Notes: a model not told the origin generated them from the sequence alone. 64,000 nt of DNA from Parapedobacter luteus (GCF_900168055.1 NZ_FUYS01000004.1:62001-126000); one strand, 5' to 3'. Positions 53,407 to 63,162 are shown, numbered from the stretch's first letter. Translations and numbers: made by a program.

Positions 53407-55065
53407 TTAAAAATCATAATAGAAATTGCGGAACGAGCCACGCAAGCCCAGGGTAATCATGCCCGTCTGGGGATGCCTGCCCAATTCAGGGATTTCATGC
53501 CGGCGGTATACCGCACCGGCTTCAATCCGCAGGTTATATTTCGGATTAAACAAATAGGATACCCGCCCATCGGCAAAGAATAAATTGTTTTTAACTCCCT
53601 GGCCGATGTAATTGCCATACTCGTTGGCCGGTATCAGATACGATTTGAAAATATCTCCGCCGAAATTCGCTTCGGCATCTGGATCTGTACCGAACTGGCC
53701 CCATATCCCCTGGAATGAAAAATCAAACCGGCCGTATGAATAATTTAGTATACCCACCAATTCCCGGAAGTTGGCCCCCCAGGGGTGCGCCAACGGCTGC
53801 CCGTAATTGCTGTAGTTGCTTGCCGGATCGAAGTGCGCATAAGTATACGGGCGCGCCGTATTGTATTCTGCCAAGAAGTTCAGATCTTTTATGCCAAAAG
53901 CGTCAAATCCTCGGAAACCAAGTTGCGCCCCCCATTTGTTGGTCACATGCCCGTTGGTTGAGAAGAAATTCTTGGCCACGAATTCCCCCAAAAGGAACTG
54001 CCCGTACACCGATAGGTTCTTCAGGGCTTTGTATTTGGCATTTAATCCCAGGTGCATTTTGTCCGGAGAAGATGTATTGGTCAGTTCCACCGGTCGCATA
54101 AAAATAACCGGGTTAAAATAGTTAAAATCAAACCCCCGCCGCCCCGCGGCATTTTTGGCTCCCCACACGACCGATTGGAATAAGCCCACAGATAGCCTAT
54201 TGTCAACATTCCAATCCAGGTATTGGAAAGCCCCCCATTTCCAGTTGTCGCCGCCCCGTGTCGGCAAACCGGTAATCGGGTCATACGTATTCGAACGCGG
54301 ATGCATGGGATCCATCATGTACGTCCACATACTTAAGTATTGGACATTTCCCAAATTTCCGGTCAGCTTCAACGCCGTATAGTTTGATGAAACATCAGAC
54401 AGCAGCATCGAACGGTATCCATCGCCAATAAACTGTTTGTCGTAGGCCAGCGTAACATTGAGGTATTTATTTACGGTGTACGACAATACCGCCGAAGAAT
54501 ACATCCAGTCGCTCATCTTCGGGTTGGAGTAGGACGTCTTGCCATGGCCTTGACCAGGAACGATGGCTTGCTCAAAAACATAAGCATTCAGGTACTGCGG
54601 AAACACCGCTTGATTCTCGAAAAAATTCACATAAAGGAAAAACTTATCCTGTATGGTCAGGCCCGCTTGTGCACCCCTGGTGTTTACCCAGGTCGTCCGA
54701 CCTCCGCCGGCAAAATCACGCCCAAGCTGAAAATCAGGCAGAAAATCGGCATAAAACGTGTGATCGTCTTTTTTGATATCAATCAAATGCTCATTATACA
54801 GCTTGCGGCCCCACCATGAAGTCCGTTCGGTCACACCCAACTGCATCAACGAATCATACCGCGGCTGCAACGCGCTGTCAATGATGAGCGGTTTCAACGC
54901 GGTATGAAGCCTTGTATCGCTATGGTACAATACGTTATTGAGTTTCTGGTAAAACTGATAAGAATAAGGCTGATAGGTTGATTGCGCGTTTCCGATATAA
55001 ACCGCACAACTTAATATCACGACGGACACCGTCCGTATGCAATTATCGTATAGACGTTCTATCAT
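53407..55065 (-). CDS. RemB/Wzi-like outer-membrane barrel, capsule-associated
   Basis: 552 residues with a signal peptide (VSVVILSCAVYIGNAQ) and a beta-strand-rich body (NKYLNVTLAYDKQFIGDGYRSM, NLRIEAGAVYRR), ending in YYDF as an outer-membrane barrel would. It resembles the Caps_assemb_Wzi family and RemB of flavobacteria, linked with capsule attachment and with gliding. The polysaccharide locus lies 25 kb away, so a shared function is possible but not shown. A -7 element lies at 55083-55090. Confidence 0.82.
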   Translation of the reverse strand: MIERLYDNCIRTVSVVILSCAVYIGNAQSTYQPYSYQFYQKLNNVLYHSDTRLHTALKPLIIDSALQPRYDSLMQLGVTERTSWWGRKLYNEHLIDIKKDDHTFYADFLPDFQLGRDFAGGGRTTWVNTRGAQAGLTIQDKFFLYVNFFENQAVFPQYLNAYVFEQAIVPGQGHGKTSYSNPKMSDWMYSSAVLSYTVNKYLNVTLAYDKQFIGDGYRSMLLSDVSSNYTALKLTGNLGNVQYLSMWTYMMDPMHPRSNTYDPITGLPTRGGDNWKWGAFQYLDWNVDNRLSVGLFQSVVWGAKNAAGRRGFDFNYFNPVIFMRPVELTNTSSPDKMHLGLNAKYKALKNLSVYGQFLLGEFVAKNFFSTNGHVTNKWGAQLGFRGFDAFGIKDLNFLAEYNTARPYTYAHFDPASNYSNYGQPLAHPWGANFRELVGILNYSYGRFDFSFQGIWGQFGTDPDAEANFGGDIFKSYLIPANEYGNYIGQGVKNNLFFADGRVSYLFNPKYNLRIEAGAVYRRHEIPELGRHPQTGMITLGLRGSFRNFYYDF

Positions 55066-55082
55066 ATGAAAAAATCAGACAA

Positions 55083-55090
55083 CAAAGATA
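55083..55090 (-). promoter_or_regulatory. Candidate -7 element of the RemB/Wzi-like gene
   Basis: TATCTTTG on the minus strand (exact TAnnTTTG), 17 nt before the ATG at 55065. The -33 region is unremarkable. Confidence 0.5.
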
Positions 55091-55245
55091 ACATTGCCAT
55101 CCAAGAATTAAGCCATATTATGGATTAAAATGGTTTGCTGGCGCTAAAACGAATTGGCAGCTACTTGGTATTAGTTTTTTTTGCATATTGCGGCACTGAA
55201 ATCGGTGCAGATGAATCTGCAGTACCCATAAATGAACCAGGTATC

Positions 55246-56664
55246 ATGAAACGAAGAACATTTATTCAAAACACAGCGATGTTAAGCGCGGGGCTTTGGG
55301 CAAGTAAGTTTTCGATGGCTTCCAACGCGCAGGAATTTCCGACGGTACGTGTATCGCCCAACGAGCGGCACTTCTCCAGCGAAGCGATCGAGCAGGCTAT
55401 TCAAGAATTCCAACGTCAAGTGGGAGATAAAGAACTCGTATGGTTATTTGGCAATTGTTTCCCCAATACGCTTGATACCACCGTCTATCCCGAAGACAAG
55501 GACGGCAAGCCTTACACCTATGTGATTACCGGCGATATCGACGCCATGTGGCTCCGCGATAGCTGCGCACAGGTCTGGCCTTACCTACCTTTTATGGCTG
55601 CCGACAAAAGCCTTCAACGGCTGGTCGCAGGTCTGGTCAATAAACAGAGCCAATGCATCAACATCGATCCATACGCCAACGCGTTCTACAACGACCCCAC
55701 CAAGGTGGGTGAATGGGGCAGTGACCACACCGACATGAAGCCGGGCATCCATGAGCGCAAGTGGGAAATCGACTCCCTTTGTTATGCGGTCCGCCTGGCT
55801 TACGCGTATTGGAAAGCTACGGAGGATACCTCTCCGTTTGGTAAGGAATGGGTGACCGCCCAGCGGAATATCCTGAAAACGTTCAAGGAACAGCAGCGCA
55901 AAGACAGCCTGGGGCCTTATCGGTTTGAACGGACCACCGCACGCGGATCGGATACGTTGCAGGTAGACGGATACGGGTACCCTGTCAACCCTGTAGGACT
56001 TATCTGTTCCAGCTTCCGGCCCAGTGACGATGCCACTGTCTTTTCGTTTCTCATCCCCTCCAATCTATTTGCGGTGGTGAGTCTGCGCCAATCAGCAGAA
56101 ATGCTCGCTCACCTCGCCAATGAACAAGCGCTCGCTACGGAAATGCTTGACTTGGCCAATGAGGTGGAAAATGCCGTAAAGGAATACGGCATCGTAGACC
56201 ATCCGATGCATGGAAGGATATACGCTTATGAGGTCGACGGGTTTGGCAGTTACATGATGATGGATGATGCCAATGTACCCAGCCTCCTATCGCTTCCCTA
56301 TCTCGGCGCGGTGGATGTCAACGACCCGATTTACCAACGGACACGCGCTTACGTACTTTCCGAAAACAATCCGTTCTTCTTTAAAGGTTCGGCCGCGGAA
56401 GGTATTGGCGGGCCACACATCGGACGAGACATGATTTGGCCCATGGCCATCACCATGCGGGGTTTGACGGCTATTAACGATGCAGAGATAAAATCCTGTA
56501 TCGAGACCTTAAAAAACACCCACGGTGATACCGGCTTTATGCACGAGTCGTTCCATAAAGATGATCCGAAACGGTTCACCCGTAAATGGTTTGCATGGGC
56601 AAACACACTATTTGGCGAATTTTTATGGAAAACCTACAAAGAAAAGCCATATTTGCTGAAGTAA
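55246..56664 (+). CDS. GH125-family exo-alpha-mannosidase-like hydrolase
   Basis: 472 residues from the ATG at 55246; the frame is open to a TTG at 55135, but the MKRRTFIQNTAMLSAG start gives a twin-arginine-like signal. The body has VITGDIDAMWLRDSCAQVWPY, a WEIDSLCYAVRLAY stretch, VDGYGYPVNPVGLICSSFRPSDDA and GIGGPHIGRDMIWPMA, matching GH125 alpha-1,6-mannosidases that act without metal on mannan or N-glycan branches. Periplasmic. No other mannan gene is beside it; murI follows after 32 nt. Confidence 0.86.
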   Translation: MKRRTFIQNTAMLSAGLWASKFSMASNAQEFPTVRVSPNERHFSSEAIEQAIQEFQRQVGDKELVWLFGNCFPNTLDTTVYPEDKDGKPYTYVITGDIDAMWLRDSCAQVWPYLPFMAADKSLQRLVAGLVNKQSQCINIDPYANAFYNDPTKVGEWGSDHTDMKPGIHERKWEIDSLCYAVRLAYAYWKATEDTSPFGKEWVTAQRNILKTFKEQQRKDSLGPYRFERTTARGSDTLQVDGYGYPVNPVGLICSSFRPSDDATVFSFLIPSNLFAVVSLRQSAEMLAHLANEQALATEMLDLANEVENAVKEYGIVDHPMHGRIYAYEVDGFGSYMMMDDANVPSLLSLPYLGAVDVNDPIYQRTRAYVLSENNPFFFKGSAAEGIGGPHIGRDMIWPMAITMRGLTAINDAEIKSCIETLKNTHGDTGFMHESFHKDDPKRFTRKWFAWANTLFGEFLWKTYKEKPYLLK

Positions 56665-56696
56665 ACGGGGTTGAGTGACCTCCGACTACTAAAAAA

Positions 56697-57518
56697 ATGG
56701 GGCCCATAGGTATATTTGACTCTGGTTATGGCGGATTGACGGTCTTCCGGGAAATCGTGAAGAAACTGCCGCTGTACGACTACGTATATTTAGGTGATAA
56801 CGCCCGCGTGCCTTATGGCACGCGGTCATTTGAAACCGTATATGCCTATACAAAGGAATGCGTCGAAAGCCTGTTTAGTATGGGATGCCATTTAGTGGTT
56901 TTGGCATGCAATACGGCCTCGGCCAAAGCGCTCCGCACCATCCAGCAAAAAGACTTGCCCCATTGCCCCGATTTGCGCAAGGTTCTGGGCGTCATCCGCC
57001 CCACAACCGAAGTAATCGGTCTTCACACCTCGACACGCCATGTCGGTATCCTGGCAACCCCCGGAACGGTGAAGTCCGCTTCATACCCGATCGAAATCCG
57101 GAAATTTTTTCCCGACATAACGGTGTTCCAGCAAGCATGTCCGATGTGGGTTCCCTTGGTTGAAAATAACGAATTGGATTCTGAGGGCGCCGCCTATTTT
57201 GTCGAGGCAGATATCAAGCGGCTACTCCATCAATCTCCCGATATCGACACGGTCATATTAGCCTGTACGCACTACCCGTTGCTCCTGCCGCTCATCAGAC
57301 GTTTCATGCCGCCATCTATCCAAATCCTACCGCAAGGCGGTCTGGTGGCCGATAGTCTGGCCGACTACCTCAAGCGCCATGCGGAAGTAGAAATGCTTTG
57401 CACGAAGAATGGCCGCACGCATTTCTTTACGACAGACAACGCAGCAGATTTTGAAGAACGGGCCGGAAGGTTTTATGGCCAAGCCGTCAAGGCGTCCGAA
57501 TTGAAAATGCAATTTTAA
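56697..57518 (+). CDS. murI: Glutamate racemase
   Basis: 273 residues. IGIFDSGYGGLTVFREI, YLGDNARVPYG, LACNTASAKALRT (first catalytic Cys) and LACTHYPLLLPLI (second catalytic Cys) are all intact. It supplies D-glutamate for peptidoglycan. It ends 10 nt from a convergent OmpA-like gene. Confidence 0.96.
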   Translation: MGPIGIFDSGYGGLTVFREIVKKLPLYDYVYLGDNARVPYGTRSFETVYAYTKECVESLFSMGCHLVVLACNTASAKALRTIQQKDLPHCPDLRKVLGVIRPTTEVIGLHTSTRHVGILATPGTVKSASYPIEIRKFFPDITVFQQACPMWVPLVENNELDSEGAAYFVEADIKRLLHQSPDIDTVILACTHYPLLLPLIRRFMPPSIQILPQGGLVADSLADYLKRHAEVEMLCTKNGRTHFFTTDNAADFEERAGRFYGQAVKASELKMQF

Positions 57519-57528
57519 GAAGCTACTA

Positions 57529-58053
57529 CTATCGCTTCGCTGTCACAATGGTGACCTCAACCCGGCGATTTCGTTGCCTGCCTTCCTTGGTGTTATTGGG
57601 GGCCACAGGTTTAGACTGGCCGTACCCATTCGTCGTAATTCGGGTTTCGTCCAATCCTTTTTCGACAGCATATTTCTTTACAGACTCGGCCCTTTTTTCA
57701 GACAACCACTGGTTATACGTTTCTGTCCCCGTAGCATCGGTATGCCCGTCCACAATGAGTGTCGCCCCGGGATAGTCGTTCAAAAGCGCCACCAATTTGT
57801 CCAGTTCATTTTTCGCCTGGTCGGTCAAATAAGAAGAGTTCAGCGGGAAAAGCACGTCCGCATCAAACGTGACCATAATGCCCCGATCGGTCATTGCAGC
57901 ATCTTCAAAATTGCTTTGCACATGCTTCAGGCCATCCTGCGTACCGTCAACGGTTACTTGAGCCCCTGGATTGACTGCCATTTGTTTGTTTTTGCAGGAA
58001 AACACCGCGGCAGAAATAATGAATACAAACGTAAAAATGCTATATCGTTTCAT
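57529..58053 (-). CDS. OmpA-family lipoprotein (Pal-like)
   Basis: 174 residues. Lipobox VFSC; a short linker; OmpA domain with LLNDYPGATLIVDGHTDATGTETYNQWLSEKRAESVK and TNGYGQSKPVAPNNTKEGRQRNRRVE, including the Asp and Arg that hold peptidoglycan. Binds the cell wall from the outer membrane. Paralog of the 47508 product; separated by 32 nt from the GH144-like gene on the same strand. Confidence 0.9.
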   Translation of the reverse strand: MKRYSIFTFVFIISAAVFSCKNKQMAVNPGAQVTVDGTQDGLKHVQSNFEDAAMTDRGIMVTFDADVLFPLNSSYLTDQAKNELDKLVALLNDYPGATLIVDGHTDATGTETYNQWLSEKRAESVKKYAVEKGLDETRITTNGYGQSKPVAPNNTKEGRQRNRRVEVTIVTAKR

Positions 58054-58085
58054 GTTGAGAATTGGATGACGTAAAAATAAAAAAA

Positions 58086-60257
58086 CTACTCAATTGAAAA
58101 ATGATTTTCAATAACCTTTTTTATGTCCGGATGATCGGAAAACAAATCCCAGATTAATCCACTGCGTCCATTTTCAATCATCACCACTACCGCCGCCTGA
58201 TTCATGGCGTCGTATTCATCTGCCAGCGTGTTTTCACCGATCGCAATCCATTTGCGGAATCCATATTCCGTAAACAGCGCAGGCCCAAGCTGATGGTAGA
58301 ATGCGCGGATGGACCGCATAGCATCCTCCGGCAGGTAACCATAAGTGGCCGATGCGATAGCGGGATTAACCGCCACCAAGGTATCAGTCGTATCCGAGCG
58401 TGTTTCCATCCCCCAGATATCTTTTGAAAACCCACAACATTGATGCTCGTTGTCACGCCGCTGATACGCTTTTGCAAGATTGACGTTGTTGACGAAATAA
58501 TTGGTGAACCTGTCTTTTTTATTCCTCGGATCAAATGCCAAAAACGGCTTGTATGCTTCCAGCAATGAGGTATCGACCGTTCCAACGGCTATTGGCAAAC
58601 CATACACGGTACTGTCCGAAGTATAGGGAAATTCCAGATAGCTGGGTAATGAAGGGCCGCTTCCCTCGCGGATCTTCACCGAAAAAACACGGTTGTCTGC
58701 CCGGGCCAAGGCCTGGGTCGAATCCACCAGTGTCCTCCGTACCCCCAACCCCCGGGCATAAGCATCCGGTTCAAGTGCAAACTGGGGCGAAGCCAACGCC
58801 AGTATATAACAGATAAAGTCGGCATTGAAGCCGCCTAATGGTGAAGCTTCCGTAAATCCGGTAACGGGCGACCAGCGGTCAAGTAAAATATGTTCGTGCC
58901 CTTCGATGGCAAATTGATTCCAGGCTACGCCCGCCCATAAGGAATCAATTTTTTCAGTCAGCGAGTCGGTATCGTCACTATCGGCCTGAAAATATTGCTG
59001 CGCGACCAGCAATCCCTGCATCAGGAATGCCGTGGCCTTAAGGTCTGCCACGGGAATGGTATCGACCGCAAAGACTCCTTTGCCCGTACGGCCGTTTAGC
59101 TCAGCGGGGTACGCCCCGTTGTACCGTTCTACTTTACCCAAAAAATCCACGATACGCTGGAGCCTGCTTTTGACCAACGAACGTGACACAAACCCTCGTT
59201 CAACCCCCACGATATATGACAAAATGCCCAAGCCCGTTTCTTTCACGGAAACCGTGGCGTCATCCGTACCGAAATGTGCCGAATGCATGCCGCTGTTTAC
59301 TTCCGCCCGTTCCCAGAAGTAATTGAAATGTGCCGCTTGCACAGCATCCAACAACGCCTCATCACTGGACGTTTCCGGCGAAGCCTCCACGATATTGGAA
59401 AATGGCGATTCGAGGTAATCATAATCTACCCAGGCTATCTTGTAATAGTACGTTTTATTTGAATGGGGCACAAAATCAGTACATTTTTGCACAAAAATAG
59501 GCCGGATAGCGACAGGCTCGAAATGCGTGTTGTCTTCTGACCGATAGATTTTAATGTACCGTATGCTGGGGGTGAGCGGCAGTTGCCAGGTAAGGTCCAC
59601 ATGCCTGTCGTACGCTTTCGCCGTCGATAACACGGCTGGCGACGAAAGCTTCACACGTGGCGGCTTAGCGGGCAGAAATTCAATCTGATCGATGTATAGC
59701 CAGTGGGTGCCGTTGTCTCCCGTCCCCTGAGAAAACCGCACACCGTCGATTGCCTCATCCATGCGCAAGCCGCCGATAACCCGCAATGGCAATCGTACAT
59801 TCAGCCACATGTTTTGCTGAAAGTCAACCACATATTTAGCCAAATCTATGAAATTGCTAAGCGTATCCTTCTGCCGCAAAGCTATTCTGGGCAACGCGCC
59901 ACTTTCCGTATCTGACGCAACAAACAGCTTGAACGTTAGCACGTCATCCGCTTTTGGTTGATAGTGATTTGAACTGTTGGGATAGTCGATCTGCGCATAC
60001 CAGTGCCCCTCCGGCGAAGCTGTATACTTCAAAGACAACGCATTACCGGGCGTGAAATACACCGAATCCGACACCGGCAACCTGCCACCGACATTTTCCA
60101 TCCAGCTTCCGCCTTCGTAATGCACCTGACTGTAGGCATAGCTCCCCGGCAACACACTGTTTTCAAATAGTACTTCTGGATAGGTTTCTGCTATGGCCGA
60201 AAACGCCGACACGAAAAAAAAATAAAAAGATAACGTAGTTGCTCTAATCATACGCAT
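58086..60257 (-). CDS. GH144/glucoamylase-domain (PF10091-like) secreted hydrolase
   Basis: 723 residues from the ATG at 60257. A longer frame to 60344 would include a -7 promoter element (60286-60293) and lacks a signal; from 60257 there is a good signal (LSFYFFFVSAFSAIAE). Residues about 25-220 look like a carbohydrate-binding beta-sandwich; a fibronectin-III-like stretch follows (VDLTWQLPLTPSIRYIKIYRS). From about 300 on come HFNYFWERAEVNSGMHSAHFG and the (alpha/alpha)6 catalytic part (DRWSPVTGFTEASPLGGFNADF). This is the family of beta-1,2-glucanases; the activity is a family-level guess. Confidence 0.82.
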   Translation of the reverse strand: MRMIRATTLSFYFFFVSAFSAIAETYPEVLFENSVLPGSYAYSQVHYEGGSWMENVGGRLPVSDSVYFTPGNALSLKYTASPEGHWYAQIDYPNSSNHYQPKADDVLTFKLFVASDTESGALPRIALRQKDTLSNFIDLAKYVVDFQQNMWLNVRLPLRVIGGLRMDEAIDGVRFSQGTGDNGTHWLYIDQIEFLPAKPPRVKLSSPAVLSTAKAYDRHVDLTWQLPLTPSIRYIKIYRSEDNTHFEPVAIRPIFVQKCTDFVPHSNKTYYYKIAWVDYDYLESPFSNIVEASPETSSDEALLDAVQAAHFNYFWERAEVNSGMHSAHFGTDDATVSVKETGLGILSYIVGVERGFVSRSLVKSRLQRIVDFLGKVERYNGAYPAELNGRTGKGVFAVDTIPVADLKATAFLMQGLLVAQQYFQADSDDTDSLTEKIDSLWAGVAWNQFAIEGHEHILLDRWSPVTGFTEASPLGGFNADFICYILALASPQFALEPDAYARGLGVRRTLVDSTQALARADNRVFSVKIREGSGPSLPSYLEFPYTSDSTVYGLPIAVGTVDTSLLEAYKPFLAFDPRNKKDRFTNYFVNNVNLAKAYQRRDNEHQCCGFSKDIWGMETRSDTTDTLVAVNPAIASATYGYLPEDAMRSIRAFYHQLGPALFTEYGFRKWIAIGENTLADEYDAMNQAAVVVMIENGRSGLIWDLFSDHPDIKKVIENHFSIE

Positions 60258-60285
60258 GACTGAATAATGCCTCGTACTAACAGGA

Positions 60286-60293
60286 CAAAGGTA
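60286..60293 (-). promoter_or_regulatory. Candidate -7 element of the GH144-like gene
   Basis: TACCTTTG on the minus strand, exact TAnnTTTG, 28 nt before the ATG at 60257. It supports this start codon over the one at 60344. Confidence 0.5.
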
Positions 60294-60314
60294 CACAAAA
60301 ACCAAGCCATTGCT

Positions 60315-60355
60315 GGTAGTAGGCGATAAGTGACGGGCAATCACTGACCACTACC
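60315..60355. repeat. Nested inverted repeat between GH144 and accA genes
   Basis: Outer arms GGTAGT (60315-60320) and ACTACC (60350-60355) enclose inner arms AGTGA (60329-60333) and TCACT (60341-60345). It lies in the 162-nt divergent intergenic space and could be an operator or hairpin. Confidence 0.45.
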
Positions 60356-60419
60356 GATCACATTTTTAAATAATCAATACAATTCCCTAACTTAGCGGCC
60401 TGATTTTGCAAAGGCATTT

Positions 60420-61373
60420 ATGGAGACAACGTTTGATTTTGAAAAACCCATTGCAGATCTGCAGCTACAGATCGAAAAAGTGCGCCAAGTAGCCGACAAG
60501 ACCAAAGTGGATATGAGCGCTACGTTGACGGAGTTGCAGGATAAATTGGAAAAAACCAAACACCAAATATATAGCAATATGACTGGTTGGCAAAAAGTGC
60601 AGATGTCGCGTCATCCCGACAGGCCCCAGACGCTGGATTATGTCAGTCAGATTTGTGAACAATTCATTGAACTACATGGCGACCGGAATGTAAAAGACGA
60701 CAAAGCCATCGTCGGCGGTTTTGCCACCATTGGCGGCCAGCCCGTCATGATCATTGGTCATCAGAAAGGCAAGAATACGAAGGAAAGGCAATTCCGGAAT
60801 TTCGGGATGGCCAATCCCGAGGGCTACCGCAAAGCCTTGCGTTTGATGAAATTGGCCGAGAAATTCAATAAGCCGGTCATCACATTGATTGATACCATGG
60901 GCGCCTATCCGGGCATAGAAGCCGAAGAACGGGGGCAAGGCGAAGCCATTGCCCGTAACCTCTTGGAAATGGCTGTCCTGAAAGTACCGATCATCTGTAT
61001 TGTTATCGGTGAAGGCGCTTCCGGCGGTGCATTAGGTATCGGCGTAGGTGATAAGGTGTATATGCTTGAACACACGTGGTATTCGGTCATATCGCCTGAA
61101 TCCTGTTCCTCCATCCTGTGGCGTAGCTGGGATTACAAAGAACGGGCTGCCGAGGCCCTCAAATTGACAGCCGCCGATATGCTGAATAATGGTCTTATCG
61201 ATGGTATTATTCCCGAACCATTGGGCGGGGCGCATCACAATCCGGCAGAAATCGCCGAATCGGTCAAACAACAAGTGCTTGCAGACCTGGCTATTTTGCA
61301 GAAAAAGCCAGCCGGCCAACTGGTTTCCGAACGCATCGATAAATTCAGCAAAATGGGCGTCGTTATTGAATAA
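60420..61373 (+). CDS. accA: Acetyl-CoA carboxylase carboxyltransferase subunit alpha
   Basis: 317 residues, family length. [20 protein letters not shown] at the start, [65 protein letters not shown] and [15 protein letters not shown] are the conserved blocks. It makes malonyl-CoA with AccD. TAACTTAG at 60388-60395 (one mismatch) is a possible -7 element. Confidence 0.97.
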   Translation: METTFDFEKPIADLQLQIEKVRQVADKTKVDMSATLTELQDKLEKTKHQIYSNMTGWQKVQMSRHPDRPQTLDYVSQICEQFIELHGDRNVKDDKAIVGGFATIGGQPVMIIGHQKGKNTKERQFRNFGMANPEGYRKALRLMKLAEKFNKPVITLIDTMGAYPGIEAEERGQGEAIARNLLEMAVLKVPIICIVIGEGASGGALGIGVGDKVYMLEHTWYSVISPESCSSILWRSWDYKERAAEALKLTAADMLNNGLIDGIIPEPLGGAHHNPAEIAESVKQQVLADLAILQKKPAGQLVSERIDKFSKMGVVIE

Positions 61374-61674
61374 CCCCGGGTACGAAGAAGATTCAGCTCG
61401 TATTCTTACGCACTTACGACCTCCCGCGGATTCTTGGCATTCCGGCCGTTTCCTCACAGCAGATTTCCGTTTGCTCAACAAACGTCTAACCTGACTCATT
61501 CTGTTAAAGGTTAGCCGTCCGTCGCAGTAAAGCATCCGCTAATGATAGCCGACTACGCTGGTCAGGGCAATCGGGTCTTGTTTTATGAGCGTTATCCACA
61601 TAGGTCAAAAGATTCCGTTTTAGGTCCAGGGAAAAGGTGTTGGACATTAATGAAATTTTTTATATTTTTACATC
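61374..61674. other. Non-coding gap between accA and the toxin-antitoxin pair
   Basis: About 300 nt. Apart from the promoter-like elements at 61640-61668, I see no open frame with coding character, no terminator with a T-run and no recognisable RNA gene. Confidence 0.5.
61640..61668 (+). promoter_or_regulatory. Candidate promoter of the DUF433 antitoxin gene
   Basis: TTG (61640-61642), 18 nt, TATATTTT (61661-61668), one mismatch from TAnnTTTG. The ATG at 61675 is 7 nt further, so the transcript may have almost no leader. Confidence 0.45.
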
Positions 61675-61902
61675 ATGGAACAGTTTTCATCCTATATCGC
61701 AATCGATCCTAACATCCGTTTCGGAAAGCCGTGTATTAAGGGTACGCGTATTGCTGTTGTTGATATTCTCCAATGGCTGGCTTCCGGCATGACCAATGCT
61801 GAAATCCTTGAAGACTACCCACTATTGAAAGAAGAGCACATTCGGGCTGCACTTGCATTCGCCGCCAACCGGGAAGCCTTCATCAGAATTGTAGCCGCAT
61901 AG
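61675..61902 (+). CDS. DUF433-family antitoxin-like protein
   Basis: 75 residues, typical length. IAIDPNIRFGKPCIKGTRIAVVDILQWLASGMTNAEILEDYPLLKEEHIRAALAF is the DUF433 pattern: a VapB-like strand followed by a winged helix. It is normally paired with a DUF5615 PIN-like toxin, which follows here after one base but is interrupted. Likely autoregulates the pair. Confidence 0.88.
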   Translation: MEQFSSYIAIDPNIRFGKPCIKGTRIAVVDILQWLASGMTNAEILEDYPLLKEEHIRAALAFAANREAFIRIVAA

Positions 61903-61903
61903 C

Positions 61904-62242
61904 ATGAAACTGCTTTTGGATGCAAACTTGTCCTGGCGTTTATCAAACAAACTTAAAGTCTACTTTGAAGATTGTTTACACGTAGATTATATCGGCCTCA
62001 CCGTACCTGCCAAAGACATTGATTGATATTGGAATTATGCTTTGGCTAACGACTTAATCATCGTTACCAATGATGATGATTTTCTCAATCTTGCCAATGT
62101 GAAGGGTTTTCCGCCAAAAGTGGTTTTATTAAGGACGGGCAACCAAAGCAATGTCTTTTTGGAGCAATTACTAATCAGACACAAGGAAGACATCGACGGG
62201 TTATTCGGTTCGAACGAATACGGTTTCCTTGAAATCATATAA
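61904..62242 (+). pseudogene. DUF5615/PIN-like toxin interrupted by an in-frame TGA at 62024
   Basis: MKLLLDANLSWRLSNKL and the downstream WNYALANDLIIVTNDDDFLNLANVKGFPPKVVLLRTG are the two halves of the DUF5615 fold (LLDANLS, then IVTNDDDF with the acidic active-site residues). Both are in one frame but separated by TGA after PAKDID. The full frame would give about 112 residues. Either a nonsense mutation inactivated the toxin or the base call is wrong. The antitoxin upstream is intact. Confidence 0.83.
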
Positions 62243-62377
62243 CCAATCCGCTGGCACGCACATATGCATGCTGTCCATAATACAACATGCCTTGGTTTGC
62301 ATCCCGACCATGGTCATCTCCAGCGTGACTTGCAAAGGATGTCTGCATCAGTCGCGAAGCGGCCGGACCCCACGTCT

Positions 62378-63157
62378 TTAAAGCGCCCTATCCAAATGCA
62401 CGTACCCGCCATCCACGTGGATCAACTGGCCCGTGGTGTGGCTCGAACAAGGTGACAGCAAAAACACCACCATGTTCGCTATTTCCTCGGCCGTGGTCAT
62501 CCGTTGTCCGAGCGGAATTCGTTCGGTAATTTTCCGCAACATCTCGTCAGGGTTAGGCAATGTTCGAATCCATGCATCGTACAGGGGCGTAAAACACTCG
62601 GCCACAATCACCGCATTTACACGAATCCCATATTTTAATAATTCCACGGCCCATTCCCGTGTCAGTGCATTGCGGCCTCCATTAGCCGCGGCATAAGCCG
62701 ACGTATTGCCTTGTCCGGTTTCGGCGGTTTTGGAGCTGATATTGACGATGCTGCCTTGGCTTACTTTCAAGGCTGGCAGTGCATGATGAGCCATCAGGTA
62801 ATAGTGGATAAGCGATTTATGTAAGCTATCCACAAACTTTTGGTAACTGCCGTGTTCCAAGCCGATCCCATCGTTTACACCCGCATTATTCACCAAGCCG
62901 TCGATACGTCCGAACCGGGCCAGCGTTTCGCTGACAGCGCGTTCGCAATCCTCCGGACGGGCCAATTCGGCTTCTACGCTGAGTGCCTGCCCGCCCATTG
63001 CTTCCACTTCAAGCTGCACCGCGGTATTATCGGCCTGTTTTCGCCCTACAATCACCGGAATCGCTCCCTCGGCAGCCAAGGCCAACACAATGCCCTTGCC
63101 GATGCCTTTAGCTCCCCCCGTTACGATGATTATTTTATCGTTCAAATTTAAATTCAT
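62378..63157 (-). CDS. SDR-family dehydrogenase, probable L-fucose dehydrogenase
   Basis: 259 residues. NAD site IIVTGGAKGIGKG, NNAG, the catalytic Ser in IVNISSKTAETG and YAAANGGRN with the Tyr. The usual YxxxK Lys position reads Asn-Gly-Gly (Y-A-A-A-N), so the Lys appears to be replaced or displaced. It lies 5 nt downstream of a fuconolactonase-like gene, and this gene pair is known from oxidative L-fucose degradation in Bacteroidota; substrate call is from context. Confidence 0.8.
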   Translation of the reverse strand: MNLNLNDKIIIVTGGAKGIGKGIVLALAAEGAIPVIVGRKQADNTAVQLEVEAMGGQALSVEAELARPEDCERAVSETLARFGRIDGLVNNAGVNDGIGLEHGSYQKFVDSLHKSLIHYYLMAHHALPALKVSQGSIVNISSKTAETGQGNTSAYAAANGGRNALTREWAVELLKYGIRVNAVIVAECFTPLYDAWIRTLPNPDEMLRKITERIPLGQRMTTAEEIANMVVFLLSPCSSHTTGQLIHVDGGYVHLDRAL

Positions 63158-63162
63158 GATGG

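Noticed and set aside
60258-60344. 29-residue N-terminal extension of the GH144-like protein
   Set aside because: It would place the promoter-like TACCTTTG inside the coding region and has no signal-peptide character; the later ATG gives a clean signal peptide.
62560-62590. tRNA-like GTTCGAATCC sequence
   Set aside because: It resembles a T-loop but lies within the SDR gene and has no matching acceptor, D or anticodon arms.
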